Of a stretch of DNA of 64,000 bases, positions 48,208 through 60,573 are shown one piece after another (within the stretch, counting starts at the first letter, position 1; each line of letters starts with the position of its first letter). Made by a program: the position numbers and the translations under genes. Below the pieces are notes generated by a model that was not told where the DNA came from, did not search any database, and saw nothing but the letters and a program-made list of their open reading frames with translations. The stretch is from NCBI RefSeq assembly GCF_949628265.1, contig NC_088787.1:7058501-7122500 (forward strand), in the 5' to 3' direction. This DNA is from Cloeon dipterum. Lineage: Eukaryota > Arthropoda > Insecta > Ephemeroptera > Baetidae.

Positions 48208-51200
48208 ATGGCGGCGGCCGAAAACTCGTTCGAGCACTTCGACCCGTTCTACCGGCGGCTGTCCAGCTTGCTCGGCGCGGACGAGGTTGCCCGCTTCGCC
48301 GCGTGCTCCAGCGACGAGCAGCGGGTGCTGCTGCTCCAGCGGCTGCTCGCCGAGGCCAAAGTTCGCCTGCAGCCCCTCAAGGCCGGACACAAGGACCAGC
48401 AGCTCGCGCAAAAGTACCTGGACGCGGCACAAAGCGTCGTTGCACTCCTTGATGAATTTGAGTATGTATGTTTAATTTTCGCTTTTGAAACAAATAGATG
48501 CTATTTTCATCTTCAAAATAAATATTCCAGCAAGATGCCCCACACATTATTGTGGTTCTGATTGTCAGGAGCATTGTTTTCTTAAATTTCAAGACCTAAT
48601 AAAAACTCCATGATGGTTTTAATGAATGTTATTCAAATAAGAAGACACAAACTAAAAAAAAAATATTTTGACGTAAATTTTTTAGATTAAAAATTTAAGT
48701 TCTTTTCAAAAGGGTTTGCCAATTTTGCAATGCGCAAAAATGCATTACTGTTTTTCTTTTGCGCCAAAAACCAGCTGGTAAAAACCAACGATTTTGGGTT
48801 TTTTCGCATTATTCCGAATTTAACCCGAAAAAAGACACATTTCGCACAAAATTAATAAGAAATTTTGGAAAATTACAATTATAGTGATAGAATTTTCGAT
48901 GCGTTTTGGTGAAACCGGTGGCTTTTTATTCTAATTTTGTAAAATTCCATAATTCTTCAGTAAAATTTTTACACATTTTTAATTATACCACTGTCTTAAT
49001 TTTACTCTTACTCTCTTGCAGATAGAATTTTAATTTATTAAATACAAAAATCCATAATATATGCCATTTTGGAATAATTTCAGCGCGAGCACGGAGAACG
49101 AGGGTGTGCTGCAGCACGTGAGCAAAGCTTTGCGTCTGTTCGGCGAGGCCGCCAACCACGCGCCGACCGGAAGCAGAGTAAGCAGCGACGCTCACCTGGG
49201 CCGCGCTGGCCTGCTGTCCAAACTGGGACAATGTGCGGACGCACTGAACGACTGCCAGCGCGTCACAGTCTCTCCGGACGACGTCGATATCCTCTGCCAA
49301 GTAATTAATGCGATTGAGTGGTATATTAATTGTATTCTGGCGCAAATTTATTTTTTTTTTAACTCAAGGCACAATTTCTCTGGTTTTTGCTTCTTCGTAA
49401 ATTTTTAAATCTAAAAAAAATAAAGCTCGTGCATTTCAACCGATTTCTTTAACAGTTTTAAAATCTGGAGAAAGGAAAATCCCCCTATTATAATGATTAA
49501 AAATAGCCTGAAAATTAAACAACATAATTGTATGTTAAAAACGACTTTGGGAATTTCGTTGATGCCTTTTTCTCTTTCTTTACTATATTAAAACTTAAAT
49601 TTCGGTAAAAAGAACGGAACGTTTATTACAAATTATTTTCAAATCTCTTATTTTTGTACATTTTGCAAACTAATAATAAAAATTATTAAGTTTTTACGTT
49701 TTTTAATACCAAGAAATAATTTTTCTTTGGAAAATAAAATGCATTAATTAAATAATAAATTAATATTGGATGTTTCAAGCAAAAGTTAATTGATAAAAAT
49801 TATTCATTTTTAGTACCATCTTATAAATGTTATTAATTGATCCGCTTGATTAAATAATCACATCAATTATTATTAAATTTCAGTTAGCATTGATTCGATC
49901 AGCCTGTCTGGCAAAAGAAGACCGTGAGGCGGCACAGGTGGAGATCAGGGAGGCACTGGCTGCCCTGAGCAAGTCGCAGTTGGCGAAGCCGGAGAAGGCG
50001 CAGATGACGATGAAGCTCGTGTCACAAATGAAGCATTTGTCCGACGGCCCCCGTCCGCCCCGACTGCCTCCACACGAGCCCCCGGAGTGTCCGAAAGTGT
50101 TCCAAGGGCCGCACGCCAGCATTCCCAACGCCTCCAGCGCCCTCGACCTGCGAGAGTCGCCGGAAAAGGGCCGATACCTGGTCGCCAACACCACCATTCC
50201 AGCGGGTGAGTCAGAATATTATATTAAAATTAATTTACAAGTTCACGATAAATTAAATTAAATACACAGCAAATCGCAACGCTGAGCGAGTTGCATACAT
50301 CCAAATTATGCAGGCGTTCGTTTCAGTTCCACGGAGGTTTTTTAATTCTTAAAATAAAATTGGAATAAATTTTTTACATCTTTTTACCATATCATTCAGT
50401 TTTAAGTCATAAATAGTTGGCCGTGATTGTTGGAAAACTATAAATAAAATAATAAAAAACGCACACTTTAGGAAAACCAATTGGAAACTTTAAGTAACAC
50501 AAAATATTTAATTTTAAATTTTTCTATTAACATCGAAAACGTCTATGATGGGTTTTAAAAATTAAAAGAAATTTGTTAATAGATTTAATAAAAATTTGCT
50601 CAAAGTGGTTTGTTTCGTAGAATCTCTCAAGCTTCGTAATAAAAAAATATTATATTAATGTACGTTTTTGTCTTTGCTTTTTAATTTTGTTTTATTACAT
50701 ACTATGGTTTTGTGTAAAAATAAGTTTTTTACAAATAATTTGCTTATTTAATATTTTTTCAATATTTATAGATATTTTCTATACTATTATTAAATTATTT
50801 ATAAAAAGTTATCATCATATTAGACCAAATAAATTTGAAGTGGTCAGAACAATTCAATTTCTATTTAAACTGAATGGTAGTGAAAATAATACAAGCCAAT
50901 TTAACGATAAATTTAAGTATTGTGTCTCCCAGATTTCTGCTCAATTTGTAAATAAACGCTTATTCCTAATAAATCAGCTTTTTATTAAGATTAATTTTCG
51001 ATTTTTGTTTAGTCACTCTCTTAAGAGACGTTCAGCAATAAATGTGAAAAAATAACTCTTCTATGTCAGGCGTAAAATTGATTTTAAAATGCCAGTAATT
51101 GTTCAACGCCTGTAAGCATGGTGCCTTCATATCTGCTGTGGTGTCGGAATCGGAACCATCCAATTAAAATTCACTCGCTCTCTTTTAGAAGCACGGATGT

Positions 51201-54091
51201 GAGGATTTGAAGATCAAAGAGCTCGTTTCTTCCCTGTTTGCAGGCGCGGTTGTGATCGTCGACGAGCCGTACGCGTGGATGTTATCGCCCTCGGCTTGGC
51301 ACGACCACTGCACCCACTGCTGCCGGCCGCTCTTGGCGCCCCTGCCCTGCCCCACGTGCACACAGGTTTGTACCAGCATCTCGCGATGAAATCAAACACG
51401 CACCAAATAATTTTAAATTAAAGAGCAAAAATAAATGAATCGGGAAAATCTAAAAAAATATTTGATTGCACTTTTTTCAGAACAGTTTTCTAGAATATAT
51501 GTATTTTGATTTCTTCTGTAATTTGATTTTTTATTATAGCGTAGACAGGAGCCATAAGGGATTTTTTATTTTATTAATTTTTTTAATTTTAATTTCTTTT
51601 CACCCTCGTTAAGAGGGTTCTTTTTACTTCGTTACCTAGAGGAAATTAATTAGAGGATCTTAAGAAGACATGAGATTTTTCCATAGATTTTACAATCAAA
51701 TTGTATGAATTTCATTTGGGTAAATCATATTTTTCCACTTGATAGCCCTGATTTTCAAGCTGGGCTTGTATTATTAATTATTATTAATTCAGCATTTGCA
51801 GAATGGACTTAATTTTTATTTATATCAAAGCGCTTGTATTGCACTAACTGGCAGATTTTATGAATTTAATTTAATTTGGAGCCCAAAATTTTTAAAGGTT
51901 CTTAACGGCCAGTTGAAATTTTCAGACGAAGTTTGTGCGAAAATAGTAAATTTGAGATACATTTGCTCTATAGGAAAAAAACGGAAATTTAATCAGCTTT
52001 CTGAATATAATCATTTTTTGACGCTACTATCAACTGCTGAATTTTAATGAGGCCAAACACAAACCCATTTCGAAAATGTGAAATTTTTTTAAAAAAAAAA
52101 TAATAAATAACTTTCAAGACTCAAAAGTAATAGTATATTTTATCTTCTCATTATTAAATTTTCATGTAACTTTTCTCACCCCGGAAACAATTAATTTCCT
52201 CTGCTCAAAAAATAGGGCGTAACCGGTAAAATTCGAAAAAAATTGGATTTTCAGACACTTCTGGTCAGAAGTGAATAAAAAAATGGTCGGTTAACGTTTC
52301 ATGTAATATCATTTTTTTAAATAAAATAATTTACTATTCATTTGCTAGTGAAATTTTAATTTTTAGATCAATTAAGGAAAAAACAATCTTTCTAAATCCA
52401 ACATTTGTCTTCAGGTGTGTTTCTGCAGCAGGGAGTGCATGTCGGAGGCGATGTCCAGCTACCACTCTTTCGAGTGCAGCCTTTTGCATCACGTTGCCAG
52501 CTCGAGCGAGCTCAGTTCGATGGCCCTGCTGGTGATGCGCGTGGTGCTGCGGGCGCGCGAGCACCTCGCCCGCCCGACCGACGACCCGACCTTCGCCAGG
52601 GTGCACCAGCAGGTGGGCAACAGCGACGCCAGGCCGGTCGGCGACCTGGTTAAGCGCACGGCCGCCGCCCTCTTCCTCGCCCAGGGCCTCAGAGACGCCG
52701 GGCTGACCGCTCAGGATTGTTTGTTGGAGGTGGCGATGCTCAGACACCTCCAGAGCTGCTCCTGCAATGCCTACGAGATTTCGGAAACCGTCCAGCCAGC
52801 TTTGCAAATATGCGTGAGCTTGATTAAAATACTTTATCATTAATTAAAATTGATTAATATTTAAACGCTATAAACAAACGGTAATAAATAATTTGCAATT
52901 AAAAAGGTTTTTAAAAAAAAATTAGTAATGGGACGTACGATTATACGGTAATTTTAAAAAATCAAATCATTTTTTTATGAAAAATTGAGACAATAATTAA
53001 TATGTACATTTTTTTCAGTTTATATGCTGGATGGAGAATTTTTGAGTTTATTGTTGAACTCTCGCTTCGAAAAAAATGCAATAAATGTTCAAAATTTAGA
53101 ATTTAAGTGTCTGAAATTTTCTAGATCAAAATATTTTCACTTTTTTGGATTTTAAGAACCCGTGGATTTTTATCCACGTTCAAAGTTAATTTTTGTTTTT
53201 AATTTTTTATTCGAGGGATCGACCAAAAATGGTTTTAGTCGGTGCTGAAATGAAATTTTTAAATCAGAAATTACATATTTAGAAAATATTTACTCTATCC
53301 TTGATAAGGAAAAAAGTTGATCTATAAGTCACCCTAAAATTCGCAAATAATATCGCAGGGTTGGAGCAGGCAGGCGGAGGCGATCGGCGGCGCGGTGTAC
53401 TCGACCATCAGCCTGGCAAACCACGGCTGCTGGGCGAACGTGGCCCGTTTGTCGCACGGCAGGCGGTGCGTGGTGCGTTGCGTGCGGCGCGTCGAGCGCG
53501 GCGAGGAGCTGCTCGACAACTACGGCTACTCGTTCCTCAGCGTCGGCCCCGAGGAGCGGCAGTCGGCGCTGGCGAAGCAGTACTTCTTCCAGTGCGGCTG
53601 CCAGCCGTGCCAACAGCGTTGGCCCTGCTTCCACCAACTGCGCCCTGACGCCAGGTTCAGGTGCCAAAAGTGCGGGAAGCAGAGTGGCAAGCCCTCCTGC
53701 AAGAACTGTCATTCCAAGGCTGGCAGCAAGGAAATCGAACGAAAAGTTCGCCTTTTCAGCGATAGGTTTGTTAATTTTTTTTTGTACTAAATTACAATTC
53801 CACAGCCAAGGTGTTTAACCCGTTAGAAAAATAATTTTTGAACTCTGTTCCGTTAGAGAGCAACCACAATTTTTTAACTCTCAATAATTCAGGTTTCAAG
53901 TTGCTCTGGCGAGGGTGAAAGTGTGCGACGTGGACGAGAGTGTGGAGCAGTGGCTGGCCGAATACATCGAGGAAATGCAGGACAGAGTGGAGCACCCGAG
54001 CAAAGAGTTGCTGGTGGCGCAGCAGGCGCTGATCAAAATCTGGGCCTGGCAAGCGAATCGAAACTCTGTTCTCGTCCTCAACGAACCTTGA
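48208..54091 (+). CDS. Smyd4: SET and MYND domain-containing protein 4 (SMYD4-like)
   Basis: A putative protein-lysine methyltransferase. Seven exons (48208-48461, 49084-49300, 49884-50205, 51244-51365, 52415-52813, 53359-53765 and 53893-54091) join in phase into 639 residues. The N-terminal 260 residues are helical and TPR-like (DAHLGRAGLLSKLGQCADAL, DCQRV), as in SMYD4. The SET region is split: RYLVANTTIPAG with VVIVDEPYA comes first; then the MYND zinc finger (CTHCC, CPTC, CFCSREC, YHSFEC); then the SET core. The usual NHSCxPN motif reads NHGCWANV (residues 459-466), and GEELLDNYGY follows. The post-SET cysteines are CGCQPCQQ and CQKCG. The start ATG (GCCATGG) fits the family. AATAAA at 54119 ends the transcript. 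The family call is secure; activity is uncertain. Confidence 0.92.
52080..52350. repeat. Dispersed repeat (family G) copy 2
   Basis: Collinear with 15410-15605: TCTCACCCCGGAAACAATTA, CTGCTCAAAAAATAGGG, GTAAAATTCGAAAAA and TTTCATGTAATATCAT. It lies in the SMYD4 intron before exon 5, and includes an insertion of about 40 bp absent from copy 1. Confidence 0.6.
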
Positions 54092-54118
54092 TGATTTGAT
54101 TATTTTTGTATGAAATTA

Positions 54119-54124
54119 AATAAA
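54119..54124 (+). terminator. Poly(A) signal of SMYD4
   Basis: AATAAA located 28 nt after the SMYD4 stop, an unusually short 3'UTR if used. Confidence 0.55.
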
Positions 54125-54186
54125 AACCACTCTTGTATAGCCAACAAAGGCTCTTTTCTTATTCCACAAATATTTAATAATTTTAC

Positions 54187-54450
54187 ACCGCGGGAACCAG
54201 ATTCGTGCGACGCGCAGATGTGGCGTCCAGCGGTGAGTGGCGCGAAAAAACGGCCACGTGAAAATTCGCGGAAATAACCCAGCTTTCGTCAATATTGTGA
54301 CATGATTTGCATTACTGTCTTTTGGATCGTAAAAGCAAACTCTTGACACTCGTACGACAATCCAAAAAGAGATTTCTGTTTCCCACATTCAAACGCCATC
54401 TTGGATCTGCGCAGTGCGAACCAATTTTGCCGCACATCTGGACCCCGCTA
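54187..54450. mobile_element. Family B hAT-like MITE, inverted copy
   Basis: It reads CCAGATTCGTGCGACGCGCAG at one end and CGCACATCTGGACCCCGCT at the other, complementary in order to the copy at 41699. The terminal bases have drifted and no target duplication is visible. It separates the convergent genes SMYD4 and ST7. Confidence 0.75.
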
Positions 54451-55091
54451 CCAGAAAATATTTTGTAAAAATTCAATAGCAATTTAAAAAAAAATGACAT
54501 TTTTAAATTAGAATTATGGCTGTAAAACAGGAAAGAATTGTTTAAAAAAATAGGCAACTTTTAGTACCATAAAAAATCCATAACTTTTTATTCAATATAT
54601 TAAGATTGGATTACTAACGGGACGTTCTTAATTTATGCAAAAAAATCAGATTAAAGAAATCTCTAGGTGTTTTCACTCTTGCAATGATGCTCGTTTGTTT
54701 GAATTTAAAGTCTAGATTTTCTTGTACAGCATTAAAGAATGCATTTTATTATTCCTTGCGTGATTTAGTCAATCAGCTTGATTCGTTTATGCTCAAACAC
54801 AAGTTGTATTATTACGTAGGCATAAAAAAGTCAATCTTCACAGATTTCCTAACACAGTCTCTACCAACTCAAAATAATAAGTCTATTCACAGGAAAATGG
54901 ACAAAAATATATTATGACTAAGAAATTTCACACCTACAGCAAACGCGGACACAGCAAACACGATTTTTTATCAAATAAAAAGCTCTGATCACGACCTTTC
55001 TGAGAGAGATTATTTCCCTGGTTTGCAACCAGATTCAATTTTGTCGAGTAAAATAACACAACGGTTCGTCCAACATCTATTAATACAGAAG
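54451..55091. other. ST7 3' flank
   Basis: AT-rich, no gene seen. It should contain the ST7 3'UTR (minus strand). An open frame of about 77 codons at 54684 looks like chance. Confidence 0.4.
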
Positions 55092-58000
55092 CTAGATTCG
55101 CGAGAGCTGTTGCCAGAAGCTGGACTTGACGATCGCCTCCAGTTTGTCCATGAAATATTGGAACGGCATCGAAATGCAGCTCAGCAACTGCAAATGATGT
55201 GATTAATGGGTTTGATGATAAAATAAAATACAACTCACGGTTTTTGCAATGACACCCATGGGCTCAGGGTACTGGTGGGTCAGCAAAGCCAGCAACGCAG
55301 TGAAAGAACACAGCCCAGCGGTGAATAAAATGAAGAACGGCAGCTCCTTTTTCGGGTACACACTCACATCGTGAAATACTGTAAAAATAAAACGGTTTAT
55401 TTCAAATTGATATTGAAATAAATAAGCTCAAAAGGATACGAGAAGAAGATTCTATATTTTTTGCATCAGATTTTAATGTTGAGTGGGCTAAAATATCCAT
55501 GTTTATATTTTAATTTATTAATTTATTAATCGAAAAATTAAAGTTCTACTTTATAGACTTAAACGTTTGACTTCATAAAATTTAAGTTGAAAAAAACCAT
55601 AACTGTTTTCTAATTAGATAAAATTTAAAAGTAAAATTAATTTTTCCTGTGGTTTCCAGAAAGTTTGTAAAATGTTGGAGTAAAATTAAAATATTTTGCC
55701 TCAATTTTAAAGAAATTCAGTAAAAAATCGTTAAAATTTTAAAAAATCCGAATTAAAAAAATAAACAGTTTGACAGGACTAGTTGAGGGAAATTGTTTAA
55801 GACCAACCAAGGCCCCTGCATCAGAGCCAAAGTTCAGAAATGTAAAAATCGCGATTTTGCAACTATTAAGTTGTATAACTCAGCTCCTCTATCAGTACTG
55901 CAACGAGTTCCATAAATTTCTGCGTTTGGACGAGCAAGTTAAACGCCCCCGCCCGCCTCCTCCACCCTTTGCTGCCGCCCCCAGGCGCGCACAGGTGCAA
56001 AAAGTAAAGAAAAATTAATATAAATTCAACTGTGGGCCAGAAACGACTCCAACCTGGTGGAACGCCTAATTTTCTTTATTCTACATTGATTCACAGAGCT
56101 ACCGGCAAATATCCTGAAATTTCCCATTTAAAATAAACGAAAGGATAGGAAATAGGCCCCTTTGGACTTGCGACCCTACACTCAACTGACTGAATTGGTC
56201 AACCAAAAATGATTAAAAACAATATAAATTTCATAGTGCAGCATTTTATATTTATAAAATTTAGAACAAATAAAAAACGTACAACTACAGGAAATAAACT
56301 ATTATTTTTTAGTTGAAAAATTTCGGCTTATAATCACAGTTACTCCAGAAACTATTACTCCAGAAACAAAAGATCAGATTCACTTAAAATAAATTAAATA
56401 AAATACTTCTGATGAGTCAACTGGAGCCGAAACAGCAGCTCTCCAGTGCAAAAACCGAGCTAAGATAATTATTCTATTTAACATTTAACTCTTCCCATCA
56501 ATCCATGATTTATATGAGTAAAATTAATTTAGGTTCAAAATCGTTTCTACACACCTGGAAGCAACTCCCTGTCGGCGCACTCGGTGCAGGTCGGATAGGG
56601 ATAGAAGAGGTGTCCTCGCTCCAGGGGGTACGGAAGCATCCTGAAGGTGCCCTCCCAGGTGCAGTGCAGCAGGTTCAACGCGCCCTCGACCTGCTTCCAG
56701 TGGGAGAGGTGGAAGAAGGAGTAGGCGATCGCCTCCGAGTCGCCTCTCTTCAACACGTGCTCCGGCGGCAAGATCAGCGGCTTCAACTCGAGTAAGTACT
56801 GAAAATGTTGTTACAGTTAAATTGATTTGTTGCTCAAATGGTCCTTGGCTAACTAAAAATTAAATTAAATAAATATCAATCTGTTGGCAAGCGATCTGAT
56901 TCATACAGAGCAAAATTAAAATTTTAAAGTAAAAATTCACGAAAAAAAATCGTGAAGCATGAAAATAATCGTTGACATATGGATCAATGGAGTGAAAAAA
57001 TGGTGTATTAAAAATGAAACCTACACTTCTGAATACATAAGTCAAAATGAATTTTTCAATTTCCAATTGATACTCCAGTGCAGAGTTAATTTAAATTCTT
57101 ATTTTTTTAAATTTAACAATTCAAACTAATTAGTCTACACGCATAAAGGTTATCATCAATTTAATTCAGATTAAAAAATAAAGCGAATGTAAAATCTGTA
57201 AAAATTGTCTCAAAATAATAAAATACATTTCAACAAACAGGTGTTTACAATTTTTTAATAAAAAATCAAAATCAAAACAAAATTTCTACCTTGGGGACGT
57301 GAGGGTTGAACTCGACCGCCCTGTGGATGGCGTCGACGGCCGTGGTCTCAGCGCTGGTGAGGCCCCTCTTGCTGGCCACGTCGGCCGAGAACTTGTCCGC
57401 GACGGCCCTGGCCTTGAGCAAGGCGGCCGTGTAGCAGATGGTGGCCGACTTGGGCAGGCTGATGTCGTCGTACTTGGCCAGCACGGCCTGCACGTCGGCG
57501 TACGCCTGCATCTCCAGCAGCGCCTCGATCAGGTTCTCGTGCACGTTCAGAATGTTCATGATTGGCGGCACCTCCTTCGTCAACTATAATGTGTTTAAAT
57601 ATTTGTTAATATTTTTTTATATATAACAGAAAACTGATGAACTTTAGTAGGGCTATTTTGAATTTTTAAAAATTAAAAAAAACTATTTTAATTAACAAAA
57701 CTTCAGCGGGGTCAAGATGTGCGATAAAATTGGTTTGCAAGATGGCGTCTGAATTTGGGAAACAAAAAGCTCTCTTTGGATTGCCGTATGAGTGTCAAGA
57801 GTTAGTTTTTACGATCCAAAAGAGACAATTAGTTACAAGTAATGCAAATTATTTCACAATATTAACCAAAACTTGCTTCTTTTCGCGCATTTTTCCGTGA
57901 AATTTTTCACCGGACGCCATATCTGCGCGTCGCATGAATCTGGCCCCCGCTGATTATTTTTGAAACTTTATTTGAATTAAAAATATAATGTATATTACAA

Positions 58001-60498
58001 ACGGAATAAATAAAAAATGAAACCTCATAAAAATAGTGTAAAATCGAGAGCTAATTCACCAGTTGCATACACCTTAAGTGTTCGAAGCCGCCGACAGATG
58101 GCGCCACCGTAGACTTTCGATTTTAAGGCACTTCCGCTGCGATTTCAGACTCAATCTAGCTACTGTGCATTCTTCAATTAATTTGCTATTTTTTGACGTG
58201 CTGAAAACAAAAATTGGTTCAGCCAATCGCCGTAGAATCGTGAAAAACTATTTTTTGAAATAAAAAAATATTTTGCAACGTTTCTACGGCGAATGGCTGA
58301 ACCGATTTTGGTTTTCAGCACGTCAAAAAAAGCAAATTAATTAAAAAAAGCAAAATAGCTAGATTGAGTCTGAAATCGCAGCGGAAATGCCTTAAAACCG
58401 CTTAAAACAAAATTTTTAAGAAAGTCTGTAGTTGCGCCATCTCTTGACGGCTTCAATAACTAAGGGTTTATGCAACTGGTCAATTCGATTAATTCAATAA
58501 AAAAAATCACAGCCCTTTACAGTGGAAATCTAGAATTCACTCACATCTCTGAACATTTTCACGGCCTCCTTCAACTTTCCCAACTTCCGAGCGCACATGG
58601 CCAACCGTCTTTTGATGTAGATCAGCACATTCGTGTCTCGTCCTGAACATTACAAATCCAACAAATTAGCTCATTCAACACAAAAATTAGAAGGATTTTA
58701 CTGTTTTCTGATTAACATTGCTGTAAATTCATTTTTTATTATTTCTGTAAAATTAATCTGTCGCAACTCACTGTGAAGAGCTTCCATGAGAGCACTTTGG
58801 TGCTGCAGCTGCTGGGACTTTCGGTAGTTCTTCTCAGCCACCTGCAGCGCCTGCTTGAGAATCTTTTCGCACTCGAGAATGGTGGTGGCCTCCTCTTCCG
58901 CCAGCAGAATGTAGGCAGGCGCGCACTCGGGGTTCTTTTCCAGCGCCTCGTGCGCTGCTTTAATCCGGGCCACCGGATTCCGCTCTCGCCACGCCGTCTG
59001 CATAACTATGGCGAAAAAAATTATTGCAAACATACTCTAAATGCAAAATATTTATTTCTAACGCTTCAGTAAAGAGTTTGTTTATGATTATGTGCGTCAA
59101 ATTTGTTATTCTTAAGAATGAAAGAGGGTAACACAAAAAACGTAATAGTAACTTTATTTAGAAAACGAATTACTTACATCAGAGCTCTATTTAAAAAGAT
59201 AAAAAATAAGAGTTCTGATCAATATTAATTAAATTAAAAAATAAGCCTGGTATTCTTTAGCTTGTAATAAATTCTATATTTTTAAAGCACCAAAATATAT
59301 TTAAAAAATTCTTACTCTCATATTCAGTTTTCCCGACGTCGGCCTCGCAGGTGAAGAAGGTTTGGTGATCCTGCGCTGACAAATTCATGTCATAGTAGGT
59401 GAGCGGCTCCTTGTTTGTCGCCCAGTAGAAGCGCTGGTACTCGGCTCCGCGGAATAGGTTTAGAGGATTCCGCCATACTTTACACTCTGTGAAAGGAATT
59501 TCTCCATTTTAATGAGCCCTCTGGACTTGATTTTTTGGAAATTTGGGAATGAAAGTCGTTGTAAACGCTAGTAGGCCTAGTAGTAAAGTTATAAAATGTC
59601 TATATTGAATTTTTTTACAATGCCCTAGTCTTATTGAGATTTCAAATTAAAAAAAGATTGATATAGAAATGAGAAGTGTTTATTTTAAAAATAATCAGTT
59701 GTTTTCTGTTCAGTGTTTTGAGCATTAAGATTTGAATTTTTACCTGGAACTGCTTGCTGGTTGATGCTGCCATTGGTTCCGGTCCCGTTGACGCCGTTGG
59801 TGCTGTCGGTGCTGTTGTCGCCGCCGCCAATCCATGGACTGATGTGGTTCAAAGAGACCTGCTCGATGAACGACGTTCCATACTTGCGAAAATACCACCA
59901 CTCAAATATCTGCCAAAATTCAAAAGGAATTTTTTGAAAAATTGCAAAACTGAATTAGTTTTAGGTTCAAACACACGATTTGTCAGGGTTGCATTTGCCG
60001 GTCTTTTTCACCAAGCCGCAATTTTTACCAATGTCTTGCACAAGAAATGAATTTTTCCCAATTCCTCCCTGGGAAAATCTAAAATTTGCGGTGCAAGTGG
60101 TCACAATTTCCTCTATTGTGCAATTTTTTTCTTTTAAATTGTCATTTCTCCAAAAATTTATCTCTGACAATTTTTAAAGTCGAGGTCATGAGCTAATAAT
60201 TAGAAAATTATTGAAAACAGGTGTAAACATGGCCTGCAAGAAACTTGTAAAAAATGAGAAAAACGTTTTTTTAAATGCGGCTTTTTTGAACCCTGCGATT
60301 CATGAATACCCCAGGATAAAATAAATAAAAATAGGAAAAATGGTTACCAAAATGAGTCCAGATATGAGCGACGAGGTGCCAGTTAGGGCGACGTAAAACT
60401 TCGGAGTCAGAGTGGTGAGAAACATGTTTGCTGAGGAAAATCATAAATCAGTATGCGGACGAGCAGGAAATTTAAATTAAAAACTTACAGTCCCACAT
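55092..60498 (-). CDS. ST7: Suppressor of tumorigenicity 7 (ST7) homolog
   Basis: A multi-pass membrane protein conserved in animals; its biochemical role is poorly known. Ten coding exons: 60489-60498, 60348-60430, 59744-59909, 59316-59486, 58772-59005, 58545-58642, 57290-57583, 56555-56798, 55239-55378 and 55092-55187. Phases agree and give 511 residues. The start [20 protein letters not shown] matches the short invertebrate form, which lacks the first vertebrate membrane segment. A hydrophobic stretch ([20 protein letters not shown]) is near the N-terminus and another ([20 protein letters not shown]) near the C-terminus. Between lie [32 protein letters not shown] with TPR-like helices, [20 protein letters not shown], and [19 protein letters not shown]. 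It ends SFWQQLSRI, like the long vertebrate isoforms. The gene is intact. Confidence 0.94.
57704..57952. mobile_element. Family B hAT-like MITE in an ST7 intron
   Basis: Begins CAGCGGGGTCAAGATGTGCG and ends TCTGGCCCCCGCTG. It is collinear with 41699-41967. The flanking 8-mers do not match clearly. Confidence 0.85.
58057..58482. mobile_element. Family A MITE, full copy, in an ST7 intron
   Basis: Ends CACCAGTTGCATACACC and GGTTTATGCAACTGGT. It is highly similar along its length to the copy at 8692-9114 (shared AATCTAGCTACTGTGCATTC and AAAACAAAATTTTTAAGAAA), so these two moved recently relative to other copies. It lies about 60 bp from ST7 exon 58545-58642. Confidence 0.88.
59984..60295. mobile_element. 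Family C hAT-like MITE in an ST7 intron
   Basis: Starts CAGGGTTGCATTTGCCGG and ends TTTGAACCCTG. The flanking 8-mers CGATTTGT and CGATTCAT match at 6 of 8, fitting an old target duplication. It is about 50 bp from ST7 exon 60348-60430. Confidence 0.7.
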
Positions 60499-60573
60499 GT
60501 CTGCAATCGCTTCACGTGGAACGCATCAGGAATTTCTCCTTCACTGCAACCCTGACGATTAGGGTGAAACGCA
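60499..60573 (-). other. 5' untranslated part of the first ST7 coding exon
   Basis: Acceptor GTTTTCAG precedes 60573 and donor GTAAGT follows 60489. In the frame of the start codon a TGA occurs 30 nt upstream, so the ATG at 60498 is the first usable one. At least one more upstream noncoding exon is implied. Confidence 0.55.

Noticed and set aside
50687-51055. 122-codon open frame in a SMYD4 intron
   Set aside because: Very AT-rich with Phe/Ile/Asn/Lys bias as expected of noncoding AT sequence, and it lies between in-phase SMYD4 exons.
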